A stretch of DNA of 27,541 nucleotides from CAZTHL01 sp964613585. Lineage in GTDB: Bacteria; Pseudomonadota; Alphaproteobacteria; DSM-16000; Inquilinaceae. The notes under the pieces were generated by a model. It did not search any database, was not told the DNA's origin, and saw only the letters and a list, made by a program, of their open reading frames with translations. Numbering within the stretch: position 1 is the first letter of the stretch; each line of letters opens with the position of its first letter. The translations under genes and the position numbers were made by a program. The stretch lies in the NCBI GenBank assembly GCA_964613585.1, contig CAZTHL010000051.1, positions 1 to 27,541 on the forward strand, given 5' to 3'. Below, one piece after another: positions 13,579 through 21,469 of the stretch.

Positions 13579-15537
13579 CTACGCCGCGTCGGACGGCCCG
13601 GCGTGCACGACCCGGAGCCACGGCGGCACCGCGATGGTCTGCCGGGTGAGGTCGAGCCGCCACAGCGTCTCTCCCTCCTCGCCCGCGCCGCCTGCCGCGT
13701 CCGCGCCGTCCGGCTCGAAGCCGTGCCGCTGGTAGAGGTCCCGCACCGGGATGTTCTTGGCTGTCGGCCGGATCCGTCCGTTGAGCCGGCGGTAACCGCG
13801 CGCCCGGGCCGCCTCGCACACCGAGGCCAGCAGGGCGGTCTCGACGGTGCGGCCGATCACCCGGCAGCTCAAGAGGATGGTGTCGATCTCGAGAGTCTCC
13901 TCCGGTGCCTCCGGTGACGGCCCGGCGAGCACGACGCCGACCAAGCCGTTGTCGCCGAAGCGGTCGGTGACCGAGAGCGTCTCGACATGCCAGCGCGGAT
14001 CGGCCGCCAGCGCCGCCACCTCGGCCTCGCTGCGCCGAATCGTCGTGGCGTTGAACTGGTTGGTCTTCTGGGTCAGCTGCGCCGTTCTGGGCAGGGTCGC
14101 CGGCGTCACCGGCGCCAGCGTCAAGGTCATCTCCAGGCTGCGCCAGTACTCCTCGAGCGAGCCGCTGCCGGCGCGCAGCTTCTCGGCCTCCGCCCGCTGA
14201 CGATAGAGGTCGCCCCGTTGCAGGTCCTCCGCCGACAGGCTGATCGTGTCGAACAGGCCGTCCGCGACGACCAGCCCGGCATAGGCCTCGGGACGGCTTG
14301 CCGGCAGATGCACCGTCCGAACCATGGGCAGCGCCGCCTCCACCTCGGCGATCTCCGCCGGGTTGTCGTCGGCGAGCACCACGTGCTCCAGGCCGATACC
14401 GAGCTCCGCCGCGATCTCCTGCAGCCCTTGGCTCTTCGGCATCCAGCCGACCCGCCAGGACGAGATATGGTCGGGCTTCAGCCGCATGTGCGGGTGCCGG
14501 GCGAAGGCCTCGTCGACGTCGGCCGGGTTGTTCTTGCTGGCGACGGCCAGCAGGATGCCGCGCTGCCGAAGCGCCAGCAGCCGCTCCTGGAAGGCGCGAA
14601 ACGCGTTACCGGGGTAGGTGGGGCCGAGCGCGATGCCGTCGAGCCCGTCCTCGCCCAGGATCCCGCCCCAGAGCGTGTTGTCCAGGTCGACCACCAGGCA
14701 CTTCTTGGCGAGGCCGCTCAGGCCCCGCAGCACCGTGACGTGCTCGCGCGCCATGGCGTCGAGCATGGCCGCCGAGACCGGCAGCCCGGCGTAGTGGCGC
14801 ATGCGCTCGTCCTGCCAAGCCCCGGCGCCGAGCCGCGCCGCCACGGCCGCCAAGTCGAGCGGGAACACCCCCGTCATGTCGCGGGTCACGGCGTACAAGC
14901 CGGCGTTCAGCCGCTCCACCAACTGCCCCTGGCCCTGCGGGCCGGCCAGCCCGTCAAGGATGCCAAGCAGCCGGTCGGTCGGCGGCACGAAGCCGTGCAC
15001 CAGGATCGGCGTGGAGGAGCGGCTGCGCAGGGTGGCGAGCAACCTCTGCAGCTCCTCCACCGCCGCCGCGAGCACGGTCTCGAAGCCCGCCGGATCCGCC
15101 GCCTTGTGGCTCAGGTAGCCGTCATAGAAAGCCGGCACCAGATCGCGGCCATCGATCGCCAGGACCACGGCGTCGGGCGCCAGCCGATAGAGCCAGCCAT
15201 CGGGATCGAGGATGTCCTGCCGGAAGGTGTTGAAGCCGCCCTGATGCGGGCGGATCGCCAGGCCGTCGAGAAAGCCACGCGCCACCAGCGCGTCGTGGAT
15301 GAACTCGAGGGAGAAGGACGACAGAAGCGCGACCGTCCATGGCTTCGGCGCCGGCCGCCAGTCCCTCGCCGCCTCGGCCGTCTTGCGGATCAATCGGCGC
15401 TGGCGCGGACCCGGATCGAGCGCGAGCAGGCGGCGCCCGGCGCGCCCGGCGGCGTGCGCGTCACCCGCATCGGCCGCCTGGAGGAAGGCGGCCCGGGCCT
15501 CGGCGACGGGATCGGCCGACACTCCCTCAGGGGTCAT
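13579..15537 (-). CDS. FkbH-like HAD-IIIC protein (glyceryl-ACP forming)
   Basis: A 652-residue FkbH-family protein. Regions: N-terminal helical part, SGNH-like domain (about 65-265), HAD phosphatase of class IIIC with the nucleophile motif LVVDLDNTLWGGILGEDG (Asp284, Asp286) and later LADDNPAEIAEVE, and a GNAT-like C-terminal domain (about 500-640). Characterised relatives take 1,3-bisphosphoglycerate, remove phosphate and load D-glyceryl onto an ACP. The ACP two features downstream is the expected partner. The dehydrogenase genes that would turn glyceryl-ACP into methoxymalonyl-ACP are absent, so the glyceryl group itself may be the product. Its start overlaps the stop of the AAC(3)-like gene by 11 bases. 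Confidence 0.9.
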   Translation of the reverse strand: MTPEGVSADPVAEARAAFLQAADAGDAHAAGRAGRRLLALDPGPRQRRLIRKTAEAARDWRPAPKPWTVALLSSFSLEFIHDALVARGFLDGLAIRPHQGGFNTFRQDILDPDGWLYRLAPDAVVLAIDGRDLVPAFYDGYLSHKAADPAGFETVLAAAVEELQRLLATLRSRSSTPILVHGFVPPTDRLLGILDGLAGPQGQGQLVERLNAGLYAVTRDMTGVFPLDLAAVAARLGAGAWQDERMRHYAGLPVSAAMLDAMAREHVTVLRGLSGLAKKCLVVDLDNTLWGGILGEDGLDGIALGPTYPGNAFRAFQERLLALRQRGILLAVASKNNPADVDEAFARHPHMRLKPDHISSWRVGWMPKSQGLQEIAAELGIGLEHVVLADDNPAEIAEVEAALPMVRTVHLPASRPEAYAGLVVADGLFDTISLSAEDLQRGDLYRQRAEAEKLRAGSGSLEEYWRSLEMTLTLAPVTPATLPRTAQLTQKTNQFNATTIRRSEAEVAALAADPRWHVETLSVTDRFGDNGLVGVVLAGPSPEAPEETLEIDTILLSCRVIGRTVETALLASVCEAARARGYRRLNGRIRPTAKNIPVRDLYQRHGFEPDGADAAGGAGEEGETLWRLDLTRQTIAVPPWLRVVHAGPSDAA

Positions 15538-16396
15538 AGCAATAGTGTCCTCTCTCGGCCAGCTCGCGGGCGGTCGCGAGCACGCGACGAGCCTCCAGGC
15601 AGATGATCGACAAACCCTTAAGATCGTGGCGATGCCAGGCGCCGCTCGCCTTCAGGGCCGGCACCAGCCGCTCCAGGTTGCGGCGGCCCGACACGGCCGG
15701 ATCGAACAGGCGGGTGACCGTCTCGTGCTCGCGGCCGTCGGCGGCCCGCACGCGCAGCCGGAACTCCAAGGGCAGGAACGGCGAGAACGGCATGACCGAC
15801 TCCAGCACCTCCTCGACCAAGTGGAACAGCGTCATGGCGCGAATGCCGGTGCCGAGCAGCAGCACCTTGCCGTCCGCCTCGACTAGGCGGGCGAAGGGCG
15901 AGCCGGCGCCGCACGGCGTCCGCGCCTCGTGATGCCCCGCGACCATGGCCGCCGCCGCCGCCCCGCGCGCGGCGACCGGATGGGTCGGGTGAACGCTGCG
16001 CAGCACGCCGGGGGAGCGCCGGAACAGCTCGGTCAGCAGCCCCATCCGCGAGGGCAGGCGCTTCAGGTCGAAGACCCGCCCCTCCTCGACGCCGGGCCGG
16101 ACGAACTCGATCGCGCTGCCGGTGAAGGGCAGGGTCGGCATCAGCAGGGTGCCATCCGCGCCGACCGCCGTCTGCAGCGCCGCGATCGCCTCGCTGGCCG
16201 AGCCCCGGAAGCCCTCGAACCGGTCGAAGGCGCTGTGCGCCATGACCGCATCCCCGGGCCGGACGCCGACCTGGTCGAGGGCCTGCGCCAGGTCGGCGGG
16301 ACCGTAGGACCGGAAGCGGCGGACATGGGCCAGCCGCGCCTGCTTCAGGCGGCCCTTCAGCCAAGCCTTGGCGGCGCGGGCGGACGGAACGGCCAT
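15527..16396 (-). CDS. AAC(3)-fold N-acyltransferase
   Basis: A 289-residue member of the aminoglycoside 3-N-acetyltransferase fold. Family signatures: GDAVMAHSAFDRFEG, DGTLLMPTLPFTG, the core VHPTHPVAARG and TPCGAGSPFARL, then VLLLGTGI. Members act on aminoglycosides but also, in biosynthetic loci, on amino sugars or other amines, using acetyl-CoA or other thioesters. Here it overlaps the FkbH-like gene and is three genes from an ACP, so sugar N-acylation in a polysaccharide pathway is more likely than antibiotic resistance. The N-terminus is basic with no signal peptide, so it is cytoplasmic. The acyl donor cannot be read from the sequence. Confidence 0.87.
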   Translation of the reverse strand: MAVPSARAAKAWLKGRLKQARLAHVRRFRSYGPADLAQALDQVGVRPGDAVMAHSAFDRFEGFRGSASEAIAALQTAVGADGTLLMPTLPFTGSAIEFVRPGVEEGRVFDLKRLPSRMGLLTELFRRSPGVLRSVHPTHPVAARGAAAAAMVAGHHEARTPCGAGSPFARLVEADGKVLLLGTGIRAMTLFHLVEEVLESVMPFSPFLPLEFRLRVRAADGREHETVTRLFDPAVSGRRNLERLVPALKASGAWHRHDLKGLSIICLEARRVLATARELAERGHYCYDP

Positions 16397-16414
16397 GGCC
16401 GGATCCCCGGGTGG

Positions 16415-16789
16415 TCAACTGAGGGCGACGAGGCCGACGCCCAGGGCCACGAGGGCGGTCCCGACCATGCGCCGCGCGCCCAGCCGCTCCTTCAGGAGCA
16501 GAGCGCCCAGCGCCATGGTGAGCAGGAAGCCGAGGCCGACGAACGGATAGGCCTGGGAGACGTCGATCCGCGCCAGCACGAACAGCCACAGGACAGCGCC
16601 CAGCCCGTACATGCCGAGGCCGAGCAGCACCGGCCAGGTGGTCGCCACGGCGAGCACGGTCCGGCCGTGTGCGCCGCCGGCCAGCGAGCGAGCGATCCGG
16701 TCGCCGGACATCCCCGCCTTCAGCGCCGTCTGCGCCAGGGCGGACAGGGAGACGCTGACCAGGATCAGGCCGAGGATCTCAAGCGGCAT
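16415..16789 (-). CDS. Four-helix EamA/SMR-like transporter
   Basis: A 124-residue inner-membrane protein with four predicted helices: ILGLILVSVSLSALAQTALK, LLGLGMYGLGAVLWLFVLA, AYPFVGLGFLLTMALGALLL and MVGTALVALGVGLVALS. The pattern (KAG after helix 1, SQAYPF before helix 3, LKERLG before helix 4) is that of half-size EamA or ArnE/F-like proteins, which pair to flip or export small lipid-linked sugars. In this operon it might move a polyprenyl-linked building block. It starts the lower half of the locus, 219 bases after the deacetylase gene and 18 bases before the AAC(3)-like gene. Confidence 0.82.
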   Translation of the reverse strand: MPLEILGLILVSVSLSALAQTALKAGMSGDRIARSLAGGAHGRTVLAVATTWPVLLGLGMYGLGAVLWLFVLARIDVSQAYPFVGLGFLLTMALGALLLKERLGARRMVGTALVALGVGLVALS

Positions 16790-16876
16790 GTTCGGCCCTT
16801 CCGGACACCATCAGGGTTGCGGGCCCCATGGTCGGAGATGGTCCCCGGGCGCCGCACCGTATCCGATGCATGACCA

Positions 16877-16888
16877 TGATCCCGATCA
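16877..16888. promoter_or_regulatory. Short palindrome in the gap before the EamA-like gene
   Basis: TGATCCCGATCA is a TGATC-N2-GATCA dyad in the 219-base gap between the deacetylase and EamA-like genes, about 90 bases upstream of the latter. It could be an operator of a separate promoter for the lower four genes. A GC-rich hairpin (CCCGGC/GCCGGG, 16976-16991) just after the deacetylase stop could end the upper transcript, but there is no T-run. Confidence 0.25.
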
Positions 16889-17008
16889 CGAAACCGCTTG
16901 GACAGGGCACGCCGAACGCGGCGGAGCCCGAAGGTCTCAGCCCTCGGCCGCCAGCCTGGTGCGTTGTGAGCGCGCCCCGGCGAGCGCCGGGCCGGGGGAG
17001 AGGCCGCA

Positions 17009-17935
17009 TCACGCCACCGCCCTGGTGTCATCGGCCGCGCGGCCGGTCCCGGCCGTCTGCCCGGCGAGGATCCGATCGAGCCGGGACCAGTGGAAGTCCG
17101 CCATCAGGCGCCGCAGCTTGCCGGCCATCCGTGAAAGATTGGTGTAATGGCGCAGGCGCGAGCGCGCCGGCAGGCCCGGCACGCGCGGCTGCCCGGGATC
17201 GATCTCCCACGGATGGAAGTAGAAGATCCCGGGCTTGCCGTCCCGTGCGTGCAGGCGGCGCAGCCCGAGCCGCGACCAGGCATAGGGCAGCAGGCGGAAG
17301 AAGCCGCCGCCGGCGCAGGACCAGCGCCGGCCCAGGAGCTCGAAGGTGGCCACCGGGATCTCGACCAGCGGATTGCCGTCGACCGGGCGGAAGGCGAAGC
17401 GCGGCTCGTCCGGCGCGCCGTAATGGTCGTGCCGGATCGGGTGCAGGCTCGAGCTGTAGACATGGCCGGTCTCGGCCAGCACGTCGAAGGCCCACCAGCA
17501 GCGCCGGTCGATGGAGAAGCTGGCGGCCCGGTAGCCCTGGACCCGTGCTCCCGAGACATCCTCCAGCGTCTTCCGGGTCCGCTCCACGTCGGCCCGGAAC
17601 GCGGCCGGGCTCTGCTCGAACACGCGGTGATGCTCATAGCCGTGGCTGGCGAGCTCGTGGCCGCGGTCGACGATCTCCCGTGCCAGGGTCGGGTGGGCGG
17701 CGGCCACGCAGCCCAGGGTGAAGAAGGTCGCGGTGATGCCGGCCTCGTCGAACAGGTCGAGGGTGGCGGTCGTGTTGCGGACTACCCGCGAGGGAAACCG
17801 CGGCCAGTCCCGCCGGTCGACCGCGGTGGCGAAGGCCGACACCTGGAAATAGTCCTCCACATCGACGGACATCCCGTTGACGATCGGACCGGTCGCGTCG
17901 CCGGCACCGCTTGCGCACGGCTCACCGTTTGGCAT
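17009..17935 (-). CDS. XrtA-associated polysaccharide deacetylase
   Basis: NodB-fold deacetylase of the PEP-CTERM/XrtA-associated type (TIGR03006, with the DUF3473 C-terminal region), 308 residues from the ATG at 17935. Motif 1 is MSVDVEDYFQVSAF with the catalytic and metal aspartates; motif 2 is ELASHGYEHHRV with the metal histidines; then VQGYRAASFSI and the late IFYFHPWEIDPGQPR. It removes acetyl groups from N-acetylated sugars. The frame stays open upstream to 18154, but that part overlaps the ATPase gene and looks random. The chosen ATG overlaps the ATPase stop by 14 bases. A second ATG (17872) directly at MSVDVEDYF is possible. Confidence 0.93.
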   Translation of the reverse strand: MPNGEPCASGAGDATGPIVNGMSVDVEDYFQVSAFATAVDRRDWPRFPSRVVRNTTATLDLFDEAGITATFFTLGCVAAAHPTLAREIVDRGHELASHGYEHHRVFEQSPAAFRADVERTRKTLEDVSGARVQGYRAASFSIDRRCWWAFDVLAETGHVYSSSLHPIRHDHYGAPDEPRFAFRPVDGNPLVEIPVATFELLGRRWSCAGGGFFRLLPYAWSRLGLRRLHARDGKPGIFYFHPWEIDPGQPRVPGLPARSRLRHYTNLSRMAGKLRRLMADFHWSRLDRILAGQTAGTGRAADDTRAVA

Positions 17936-19061
17936 CGTCGTCTGGCTCCGGCGCTGTCGGGTGGCGTCCGATCCGCGCGGTCGCCAGGTACCCGAGCGCG
18001 GTCTGCAGCACCTGGCGCATGACCAGCTCGAGCTCGTCGAGCCGCCGCTCCAGGGCGTCGACCCGGACCTCGAGATCACCCCGGCCGGTGCCGTTGCCGC
18101 GCGCGGCCGCGGAGGCGTCAAGGGACGCGCCGTTGCCGGATCCGCCGCTGACACGAGGTCCCGGCTCCGGCGGCGCGATGAGCAGCGTCGGCGCGCTCGG
18201 GCCGGACGGCAGAGGCGGCGGCTCGGGGGCGGGCGGGCTGACGGTCTCCGCGACCTCGCCCTGCAGGTCCGCGAGCACGTCCGCGACGGCGTCGGCGTCC
18301 AGCTCGTGCCGCTCCTCGAGCGCGCCGTACAGCATCAGGCGGTTGCACAGGGTGTTGATGCGCCGCGGCACTCCGTTCGTGGCGACGTGGATGGCCGCGA
18401 AGGTCTCGTCGAAGAGCGCCGGGTCGCCGCGCCAGCCGGCCGTGCGCAAGCGGTGCTCGATGTAGTGCCGGGTCTCCTCGAACGACATCGGCTCCAGATG
18501 GTAGGAGGCGATCACCCGCTGGCGCAGCTGCTCGAGCCCGGGGTCGGCGAGCAGCGTCTTGAACTGGGGCTGGCCGAGCAGGAAGCTCTGGAACAGGGAC
18601 TGGCCGCCCACCGCGAAGTTCGAGAGCATGCGCAGCTCCTCGATGGTTCGCATGGGCAGGTTCTGCGCCTCGTCGACCACCAGAAGCACGCGCCGGCTGG
18701 CCTTGTGCTGGTCGACCAGGAACGACTCGAAGTGGCGCAGCAGCGCCGCCTTGTCGGTGGACGGCGGGCTCAGGCGGAACGCCGAGATGATCAGCCGAAC
18801 CGCGTCGTCGGCCTCGACGTTGGTGGTGGCGATCTTGGCCGGCAGCACGCGCCGAGTGTCGAGCTCTGAGAACAGCTGGCTGACCAGGGTCGACTTGCCG
18901 GTGCCGATGTCGCCGGTGATGACGATGAAGCCCTCGCCCTGGTGCAGCCCGTAGCGGAGGTACGCCATCGCCTTGTTGTGGCTCTGGCTGCCGAAGAAGA
19001 ACCGATGGTCCGGGCTGAGCCGGAACGGCGTGTCGGACAGCCCGTAGAAGGTCTCGTACAT
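17922..19061 (-). CDS. XrtA-associated AAA ATPase (ExeA-like)
   Basis: A 379-residue P-loop ATPase of the ExeA/GspA type tied to XrtA loci (TIGR03015). It opens with the typical MYETFYGLSDTPFRLSPDH, followed by Walker A GDIGTGKST, Walker B LLVVDEAQN, a sensor region (FQSFLLGQPQF) and the arginine region VPRRINTLCNRL. The last 100 residues are a low-complexity Pro/Gly-rich linker and a short coiled coil (LEVRVDALERRLDELELVM). Its role in polysaccharide assembly is not established; it is probably a motor or regulator at the inner face of the membrane. It begins two bases after the stop of the beta-barrel gene. Confidence 0.94.
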   Translation of the reverse strand: MYETFYGLSDTPFRLSPDHRFFFGSQSHNKAMAYLRYGLHQGEGFIVITGDIGTGKSTLVSQLFSELDTRRVLPAKIATTNVEADDAVRLIISAFRLSPPSTDKAALLRHFESFLVDQHKASRRVLLVVDEAQNLPMRTIEELRMLSNFAVGGQSLFQSFLLGQPQFKTLLADPGLEQLRQRVIASYHLEPMSFEETRHYIEHRLRTAGWRGDPALFDETFAAIHVATNGVPRRINTLCNRLMLYGALEERHELDADAVADVLADLQGEVAETVSPPAPEPPPLPSGPSAPTLLIAPPEPGPRVSGGSGNGASLDASAAARGNGTGRGDLEVRVDALERRLDELELVMRQVLQTALGYLATARIGRHPTAPEPDDDAKR

Positions 19062-19063
19062 GA

Positions 19064-20557
19064 TCAGAAGCTCAGGACCGCGCCGATGGTGACGGCATTC
19101 TCCGAGAACTCGTCGTCCGGGTCGTCGGCGAACTGGTCGGCGCGGCTGTAGGAGCCGGAGAGCCGGATGCCCTCGGAGAGCTGGTAGGTCACGGCCAGCT
19201 CACCGATGATCGTCTGCTGGTCGGTCGAGGCCTCGTCGAAATCCTCGGAGACGAAGCGGTACGCCACGGTGCCGGTCAGGTCGATGTCGGGCGTGACGGC
19301 GCGCGTCCAGGCGCCCTCCGCCGCCAGGATCGTCTCGTCCTCCTCGATGTCGGAATCGCGCGTCTCGGCCGCCAGGGCGAACAGCCAGGCGTTGCGGTTG
19401 CGGGAGCCGAAGAGGCCGGCGTTGACCCGGCGCGCCACGACCACCTCGTCGCGCAGCCCGAGATCGGTGTCGGCGGCGCCGACCGGCAGTCCGGTGACCG
19501 TGTCGATCAGCAGGGGGCTGTCGGGATCGTCCGGGTTGGGCGCCAGCCCCAGCTGATTGAGCAGGATCTCCTGCTGGGTCGTGGTGACCGCGGTCGTCAG
19601 CTGCGCACGCAACTCCAGGGCTGGGGTGAACCGGTAGCTCAGATCGCCATTGACGTCGAGGGTGTCGAAGCGCTGGCCGGCGCGAAAGGACAGCTCCGTC
19701 CGCGGACCCGGGCGCGCCTCGAAACCGAGGTTCCAGATCGGGCCGTCCGTGTCCTCCTCGATGTCGTCGCTGTCGATGGTCTCGACCCCGACCCCGGCCA
19801 GCAGGCTGAACTGCCGGACCACGGCATAGCCGCCCTCAACCAGGGCCGTGCGCTGCAGGAAGCTGCCTTCGTCACCGTCGCTGTCCACGTCGATCCGCTG
19901 CGCCAGGCCGGTGAGGCTGAAGCGGGTGAAGCGGTCGCCGGTGCTCACTTGCAACCTCTGGTCGTTCTGGCGGCTATCGCCATCGTCCTCGTCGTCGGTG
20001 AACACCTGGCTGAAGCCGACCCGCAGCTCGCTCTCGGCCAGGCCGCCGAAGCGGTTCTGCAGGAACGGGCTGATGCTGTAGACCTGCACGTCCTCCTGAT
20101 CGTCCTCGCCGCTGACCTCGGAGCCGGACACCGCGCCACCCGCGTCGGCCAGGGTGCGAAACCAGCCGGCGAAGGCGTCGACGAACAGGCGGTCCTCGGC
20201 CAGTTCCGCGGTGCCGGCGGCGCGCACGTCCTGCCGCAGCTCGACCTCGCTGTCCTCGCGGGCCTGAAGGTCGAGCGCCAGGTCGGCGTTGCCCGCGGCC
20301 TCGATCCGCCCGCCGGTGATCCTGAGGTTGTTCAGGGTCGCCAGGGTGGTGACCAGCGCCTGTTCCGCCTCGCCCGCCGGGTCCAGGTCGATGTTATCGG
20401 TGTAGGTCAGCGCGGTCTCGACCGCGGGCTCGTAGCGGATGTCGGCCGCCCCCGCCGTCGGGCCGCCGCCCAGGAGCAGGCCGCCGGCGACGGCCAGGCA
20501 CAGTGGCCGCATCGGCTCCCGAACGGCAAGGCGCGTGGCGAGACGACGAGCGGTCAC
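19064..20557 (-). CDS. XrtA-associated outer-membrane beta-barrel protein
   Basis: An outer-membrane protein of the PEP-CTERM-system type (TIGR03016), 497 residues from a GTG, or 482 from the ATG at 20512, which places the signal peptide MRPLCLAVAGGLLLGG...AGA at the N-terminus and is the better start biologically. The mature part is made of alternating amphipathic strands with many Asp/Glu/Arg, begins with the family phrase YEPAVETALTYTDNIDLDP, and ends in a strand finishing with Phe (AVTIGAVLSF), the usual signal for insertion by the BAM machinery. It is probably the porin-like channel through which the polymer crosses the outer membrane. Confidence 0.92.
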   Translation of the reverse strand: MTARRLATRLAVREPMRPLCLAVAGGLLLGGGPTAGAADIRYEPAVETALTYTDNIDLDPAGEAEQALVTTLATLNNLRITGGRIEAAGNADLALDLQAREDSEVELRQDVRAAGTAELAEDRLFVDAFAGWFRTLADAGGAVSGSEVSGEDDQEDVQVYSISPFLQNRFGGLAESELRVGFSQVFTDDEDDGDSRQNDQRLQVSTGDRFTRFSLTGLAQRIDVDSDGDEGSFLQRTALVEGGYAVVRQFSLLAGVGVETIDSDDIEEDTDGPIWNLGFEARPGPRTELSFRAGQRFDTLDVNGDLSYRFTPALELRAQLTTAVTTTQQEILLNQLGLAPNPDDPDSPLLIDTVTGLPVGAADTDLGLRDEVVVARRVNAGLFGSRNRNAWLFALAAETRDSDIEEDETILAAEGAWTRAVTPDIDLTGTVAYRFVSEDFDEASTDQQTIIGELAVTYQLSEGIRLSGSYSRADQFADDPDDEFSENAVTIGAVLSF

Positions 20558-20575
20558 TCTGTTCGGCCAATCGGT

Positions 20576-21460
20576 CTAAGCGTCGCCACGGTGGTAGCTG
20601 CCGAAGCGCTGCCCACCATAGGACATGGTGCACCGGTTCAGCACAAGGCTGACATTCTCCTGCTGGTCGAGGAGATCGAGCGCGCTGCCGAGGACGTGGC
20701 CCGAGGTCTTCCCCGCCTGCACGACGATGACGATCTGGCCCATGTGGTTGGCCAGGACGACCGGCTCGGTGGTGGCAAGCAGGGGCGGCGTGTCGAAGAT
20801 GATCAGGCGGTCGTGGTAGCGGCAGGCCATCTCGTCGACGAGCCGGCCCATCGCCTCGCTGCCGAACAGCTCCGTGGCCGAGGCGACGCGGGAGCCCTGG
20901 GGCAGCAGCGCCAGCGGCACGTTCTCCGCCCGCAGCAGGACATCGCCCAGGTCCATCGAGGGGTCGCGCAGCACGTCGGTCAGGCCGAGATCCGCCTCGA
21001 CCCGCAGCGCCTTGAGCAGGCTGGGCTGCGCCGGGTCGGCGTCGGCGAGCAGCACGTTCAGGCCCTCGTCGATGGCCAGGCTCAGCGAAAGATTGAGCGC
21101 CAGGAAGCTCTTGCCTTCGTCGGGGCGGGCGCTGGTGATCATGAAGACCTGGGCCCGCCCCTCCGGACGGGGCCCGACCCGCTTGAGCAGGCGCCTCTTG
21201 ATCAGCCGCATTTCCTCCGACAGGCGCGATCGGCGTCGCGAGGGGGTGATATACCCCTCCCGGCCCAGCCGCGCGAAGTCGACCTCGAAGGGGCGGCTGC
21301 GCCGTTCCCCGGCCCTCGGCTGGATCGGGAGGCCGTTCGGGCCGGATCCCGCGTCGGCCGGCTGGTCGTCCGGGTCGCCGCCGTCGGTCGCCCCGCACCT
21401 GGTTCCCGGCTGCCGGCTCGTCATCCCGAGCCTTTGGGCGGCACGCTCGATGAGGGTCAT
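20576..21460 (-). CDS. XrtA-associated tyrosine autokinase
   Basis: A cytoplasmic BY-kinase, 294 residues (TIGR03018 type). After a variable N-terminus comes the conserved SRLSEEMRLIKRRLL, then Walker A in TSARPDEGKSFLALNL, Walker A' in VLLADADPAQPSLL and Walker B in RLIIFDTPPLL. The C-terminal tail (MSYGGQRFGSYHRGDA) holds only two tyrosines, a modest cluster compared with Wzc. The membrane activator is supplied by the separate chain-length protein encoded nine bases upstream. Together they would control polymer length by cycles of tyrosine phosphorylation. Confidence 0.93.
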   Translation of the reverse strand: MTLIERAAQRLGMTSRQPGTRCGATDGGDPDDQPADAGSGPNGLPIQPRAGERRSRPFEVDFARLGREGYITPSRRRSRLSEEMRLIKRRLLKRVGPRPEGRAQVFMITSARPDEGKSFLALNLSLSLAIDEGLNVLLADADPAQPSLLKALRVEADLGLTDVLRDPSMDLGDVLLRAENVPLALLPQGSRVASATELFGSEAMGRLVDEMACRYHDRLIIFDTPPLLATTEPVVLANHMGQIVIVVQAGKTSGHVLGSALDLLDQQENVSLVLNRCTMSYGGQRFGSYHRGDA

Positions 21461-21469
21461 GGGGCGGAC

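Noticed and set aside
15527..16396. Aminoglycoside resistance gene
   Set aside because: The fold is that of AAC(3), but the gene overlaps an FkbH-like biosynthetic gene inside a polysaccharide locus, so a biosynthetic role is more likely.
17936..18154. N-terminal extension of the deacetylase frame
   Set aside because: It overlaps the coding sequence of the upstream ATPase and is Ser/Arg/Pro-rich; the family begins near MSVDVEDYF, so a downstream ATG is used.
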